Below are positions 20,221-22,170 of a DNA stretch of 22,170 nt, one piece after another. Each line of letters opens with the position of its first letter. Position 1 is the stretch's first letter. The DNA lies in the IMG/VR virus record IMGVR_UViG_3300045044_000129, positions 1-22,170 of that record. The stretch is one strand, 5' to 3'. A program made the position numbers and the translations under genes. The notes under the pieces were generated by a model, which was not told the origin of the DNA, did not search any database, and saw nothing but the letters and a program-made list of their open reading frames with translations. Origin of the DNA: a virus.

Positions 20221-20420
20221 GCGAGTCAGGCCAGGTGCGGCCGAGCCAGGACTACGAGCGCGGCTACGCGCGCGCGGTGCTGGACATGACGCATCTGAAC
20301 ACGATGCTGAACGACCGCCGTACCCAGGAAGCGCTGCGGCGTCTGGTGCGCTACCTGGATCAGCAGGATGAAGAGTTCGAGTCGCTCGAGGCGAGCCCAC
20401 TCTGGAGGACTGAACGGTGA
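20217..20420 (+). CDS. Hypothetical small protein, 67 aa
   Basis: ATG 20217 overlaps the previous stop (ATGA). The protein is charged and helical ('DYERGYARAVLDMTHLNTMLNDRRTQEALRRLVRYLDQQDEEFESLE') with no cysteine or membrane segment. It ends with a GTGA overlap to the next gene. Its role is unknown; it belongs to the early operon before the lysozyme-like gene. Confidence 0.55.
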   Translation: MSESGQVRPSQDYERGYARAVLDMTHLNTMLNDRRTQEALRRLVRYLDQQDEEFESLEASPLWRTER

Positions 20421-20734
20421 GCGAAGTGCGTTTCAGAAAGCAATGCTCCGACGGCAACTATGGCACCGAGGCGGCCGAGGTGGTGTTGGTCGTCTCTGAC
20501 GACGCTGACGTCGACGAACTGGTCGCGGCGGCGCTGGCCACGGCGCGCAGGTTGGTGCATGACGAACTGCGCCAGTCGCCGTCTGGGAATGTGCGACGCG
20601 CGCTTGAGTATCCGCCGCATGAGCGCGAGCAGCGCTGGCGCCAGGCTGAGGCGTCGGCCGAACTCGAGCTGGCCATTGGCAAGAGGCAGGCCTACGCCGA
20701 CCCTGAAGATCTGTCGTTCGGAGACGATGAATAG
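20417..20734 (+). CDS. Hypothetical phage early protein, 105 aa
   Basis: GTG 20417 overlaps the previous stop. The start 'VRFRKQCSDGNYGTEAAEVVLVVSDDADVDELVAAALATARRLVHDELRQSPSGNVRRAL' alternates a strand pair and a helix; the SDGNYG-EAAE pattern is familiar from uncharacterised early proteins of many phages. The C terminus is acidic (EDLSFGDDE). The gene is coupled on both sides (TAGTG to the next). The function is unknown. Confidence 0.6.
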   Translation: MSEVRFRKQCSDGNYGTEAAEVVLVVSDDADVDELVAAALATARRLVHDELRQSPSGNVRRALEYPPHEREQRWRQAEASAELELAIGKRQAYADPEDLSFGDDE

Positions 20735-21225
20735 TGAGGCAGGGTGTACTCGCCAGCGTCATCGCGCTCAGCTCGTTGTTGGGACTCGCCAAGCCGGCCG
20801 CAGCGCAGGCGCTGGACGGCATCGGCACCGACACGCTCGAGGCGGCCAAAGAAGCCAACGTGTCGGTCGTTGATCTGCTCGGCGCGATGGCCACCACCGA
20901 GCTGCCCGCGCGCGCGTACCTGCTGTCTGTCGGCGAGCTCGTGCCGCCATCGCCGCCCGCGCCGGTTCCGGTGCCGAATGCTGCGATCGAGCGTCGGCTG
21001 GACTGTATCCAGGCGTATGAGAGCCGCGGCTACGCCGGCGCGGTCAACCGTTCGTCAGGTGCCTCTGGCCTGTTCCAATTTCTGCCGAGCACGTGGCGTA
21101 CGACGCCGCAGGGTAGAGCAGGATTGAGCGTGTTTGACCCGGTGGCGGCGAGATCAGCGGCGCGCTGGATGCTCGAGCAGGGGCGCGCGTGCGAGTGGGT
21201 GCCGGTGCAGCGGGGGTTGTGCTAA
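20734..21225 (+). CDS. Secreted lysozyme-like / Rpf-SLT-like protein
   Basis: GTG 20734 shares a base with the previous stop. Residues 1-25 (MRQGVLASVIALSSLLGLAKPAAAQ) are a signal peptide ending in an AxA-type site. A Pro-rich linker (70-82) leads to a lysozyme-fold domain, 'CIQAYESRGYAGAVNRSSGASGLFQFLPSTW' with the likely catalytic E96, ending with Cys 153 and 163 (and C91), which may form disulfides outside the membrane. Rpf and SLT-type domains cleave or remodel peptidoglycan glycan chains. It precedes two tiny membrane peptides, so a lysis or cell-wall role at an early stage is likely. Confidence 0.75.
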   Translation: MRQGVLASVIALSSLLGLAKPAAAQALDGIGTDTLEAAKEANVSVVDLLGAMATTELPARAYLLSVGELVPPSPPAPVPVPNAAIERRLDCIQAYESRGYAGAVNRSSGASGLFQFLPSTWRTTPQGRAGLSVFDPVAARSAARWMLEQGRACEWVPVQRGLC

Positions 21226-21317
21226 TGCTCGAGATTCTCGGGATCTGGGTGCTCTTCAGCCTGGTCGTCGCGCTGCTGGTGGGCTCGGCGATTCGCGTCG
21301 GGAGTGGCGATGACTGA
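21225..21317 (+). CDS. 30-aa membrane peptide
   Basis: ATG 21225 overlaps the lysozyme gene stop (TAATG). The peptide reads MLEILGIWVLFSLVVALLVG..., one hydrophobic segment (about 4-24) followed by a short polar end SAIRVGSGDD. It overlaps the next peptide gene. It could help release or transport the lysozyme, but is too short to assign. Confidence 0.45.
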   Translation: MLEILGIWVLFSLVVALLVGSAIRVGSGDD

Positions 21318-21402
21318 CTTCGACTGGCTGCTGGTGGTGGCCTGGCTGCTGGCCACGCTGTGCATGCTCGCGGCGGCGGCGCGCTGGCTGAGGCTGCTGT
21401 GA
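21310..21402 (+). CDS. 30-aa membrane peptide
   Basis: ATG 21310 lies within the end of the previous gene. The product MTDFDWLLVVAWLLATLCML... has one hydrophobic segment (about 6-25) with several Trp and a basic end (RWLRLL). It ends with a TGATG overlap to the next gene. A role as holin-like or regulatory peptide is possible. The call rests on gene packing and hydrophobicity. Confidence 0.45.
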   Translation: MTDFDWLLVVAWLLATLCMLAAAARWLRLL

Positions 21403-21536
21403 TGCGCCTGTCGCCGCGCGTGATCTATCTCGACTCGACGTTCCGGCCGCGGAACCGTATGCGCTTCCGGCAGCGGCCCATGCTGTACTGGCTGGCGCGG
21501 CTGCGGCGTTGGTGGCGGAGGGCAAACTATCTGTGA
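21402..21536 (+). CDS. Arg-rich small protein, 44 aa
   Basis: ATG 21402 shares a base with the previous stop. The product (MRLSPRVIYLDSTFRPRNRM..., ending WLARLRRWWRRANYL) has about a dozen arginines and several Trp residues, so it may bind nucleic acid or a membrane surface. The stop overlaps the RecT GTG by four bases. No family is known. Confidence 0.4.
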   Translation: MRLSPRVIYLDSTFRPRNRMRFRQRPMLYWLARLRRWWRRANYL

Positions 21537-22170
21537 CACAAGCGATCGAACGCGCCAAACCTGATGCGTCGCGGCTGGCACTGGCGACCGGCATGAGCGA
21601 TGACCGCATCAACTTGGTCGCCCAGCTTGTAGCACCCGGCGCCAATCGGCTCGAGCTCGCCAACTTCCTGGCGTTCTGTGTGGCGCGTGGCCTGGACCCG
21701 CTCGCCAAACAGGCGTACTTCATCAAGTATGACGCCAAGTCACCGGGCTCGATCGTGGTCGGCATCGACGGAGAGCGGGCGACGGCCGACAGCACGGGCG
21801 AATACGGCGGGTCCGACCAGCCCATCTTTGAATACGACAAGATCGACAACCCGCCGCCACACGGTGGGCCGACGTATTGCAGGATCACCGCGTACCGCAT
21901 CGTGCAGGGGCAGAAGGTCTCGGCGGTAGGCGAGGCGCGCTGGGTCGAGGAATACCCGGATTACGGCAAAGAGCCCACCCGACAGGGCGCGCAGTATCGG
22001 CGCCGGCCGTGGAACCAGCTCGCGGTGCGCGCGGAGGGTCGAGCTCTCAGAAAGCTATTTCCGCGGCAGATGGCGCAACTGTCGGCGCCGGCGCAGACGC
22101 CGCACACCTGGCAGGAAGCCGCCGAAGAGGACGAACGCGCGCGCTACAGCGCGGAGAGCGTCGCCCACAA
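21533..22170 (+). CDS. recT: RecT-family single-strand annealing protein (3' end outside window)
   Basis: GTG 21533 overlaps the previous stop (GTGA), and the frame stays open to the window end (212 residues seen). 'LANFLAFCVARGLDPLAKQAYFIKY' (43-66), 'VVGIDGERATADSTGEYGGSDQP' (76-97), 'RITAYRIVQGQKVSAVGEARW' (117-137) and 'PWNQLAVRAEGRALRKLFP' (159-177) follow the RecT/Bet core: DNA-binding strands, the G-Y-G motif and the helix ending in 'ALR-FP'. The protein would anneal ssDNA during phage recombination and replication, usually with an exonuclease encoded nearby, perhaps beyond the window. The C-terminal part is missing here. Confidence 0.85.
   Translation, partial: MTQAIERAKPDASRLALATGMSDDRINLVAQLVAPGANRLELANFLAFCVARGLDPLAKQAYFIKYDAKSPGSIVVGIDGERATADSTGEYGGSDQPIFEYDKIDNPPPHGGPTYCRITAYRIVQGQKVSAVGEARWVEEYPDYGKEPTRQGAQYRRRPWNQLAVRAEGRALRKLFPRQMAQLSAPAQTPHTWQEAAEEDERARYSAESVAH

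Overview
The window is one continuous stretch of a GC-rich (roughly 65% G+C) temperate phage or prophage genome. It holds a scaffold-like gene, a capsid-like gene, tail and fibre genes, a large serine recombinase, XRE-type repressors and the start of a RecT annealing protein. There is no tape-measure-sized gene between capsid and fibres, a large polyvalent-type protein lies upstream, and a propeller-like nozzle candidate precedes the fibres. This suggests a podovirus-like particle, but that is inference. The host cannot be named. The composition, sigma70-like promoters and a secreted Rpf/SLT-like lysozyme domain would fit a high-GC Actinobacteriota or Chloroflexota-type host. All protein names rest on reading motifs by eye; no database search was run.

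Region 1 (1-12747, + strand) is the late or virion operon. In order it carries the C-terminal part of a large virion/ejection-type protein, an antisense one-TM mini-protein, scaffold, major capsid protein, an antisense AT-richer PD-(D/E)XK homing-type endonuclease, small beta-rich proteins, a C2H2 zinc-finger protein, connector and nozzle candidates, a collagen-like fibre with duplicated binding modules, a receptor-binding fibre, a chain of overlapping small genes, a Cys-rich peptidase-like protein, a 52-aa two-TM holin candidate and an HNH-like protein.

Region 2 (12876-16467, - strand) is an accessory operon read from a promoter near 16500 toward a tRNA-like element at 12876-12956. Most genes overlap by 1-4 bases. 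Products include a SWIM zinc-finger protein, an OB-fold-like protein, a sigma-region-4-like mini-protein, a small Cys-rich protein, an HNH nuclease translationally coupled to a beta-class DNA methyltransferase, and two coiled-coil proteins.

Region 3 (16517-19227) is the lysogeny module. An XRE repressor is divergent from region 2 over interleaved promoters that look leaderless on both sides, followed by a small gene coupled to a 572-aa serine recombinase. On the opposite strand lie a second XRE protein and a 52-aa protein convergent with the recombinase.

Region 4 (19228-22170, + strand) is an early operon: a possible DNA-binding protein, a ribbon-helix-helix-like protein, small unknowns, a secreted lysozyme-like protein, two 30-aa membrane peptides, an Arg-rich peptide and RecT. 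It runs off the window.

The most unusual signals are regulatory. A directional family of three palindromes (18962, 19474, 19977) sits between cistrons, two of them directly after a stop codon, and is followed by a partly shared leader. Mutually exclusive hairpins, one with a UACG tetraloop, cover the capsid gene's ribosome binding site. Two interleaved promoters place both start codons at the expected transcript 5' ends.
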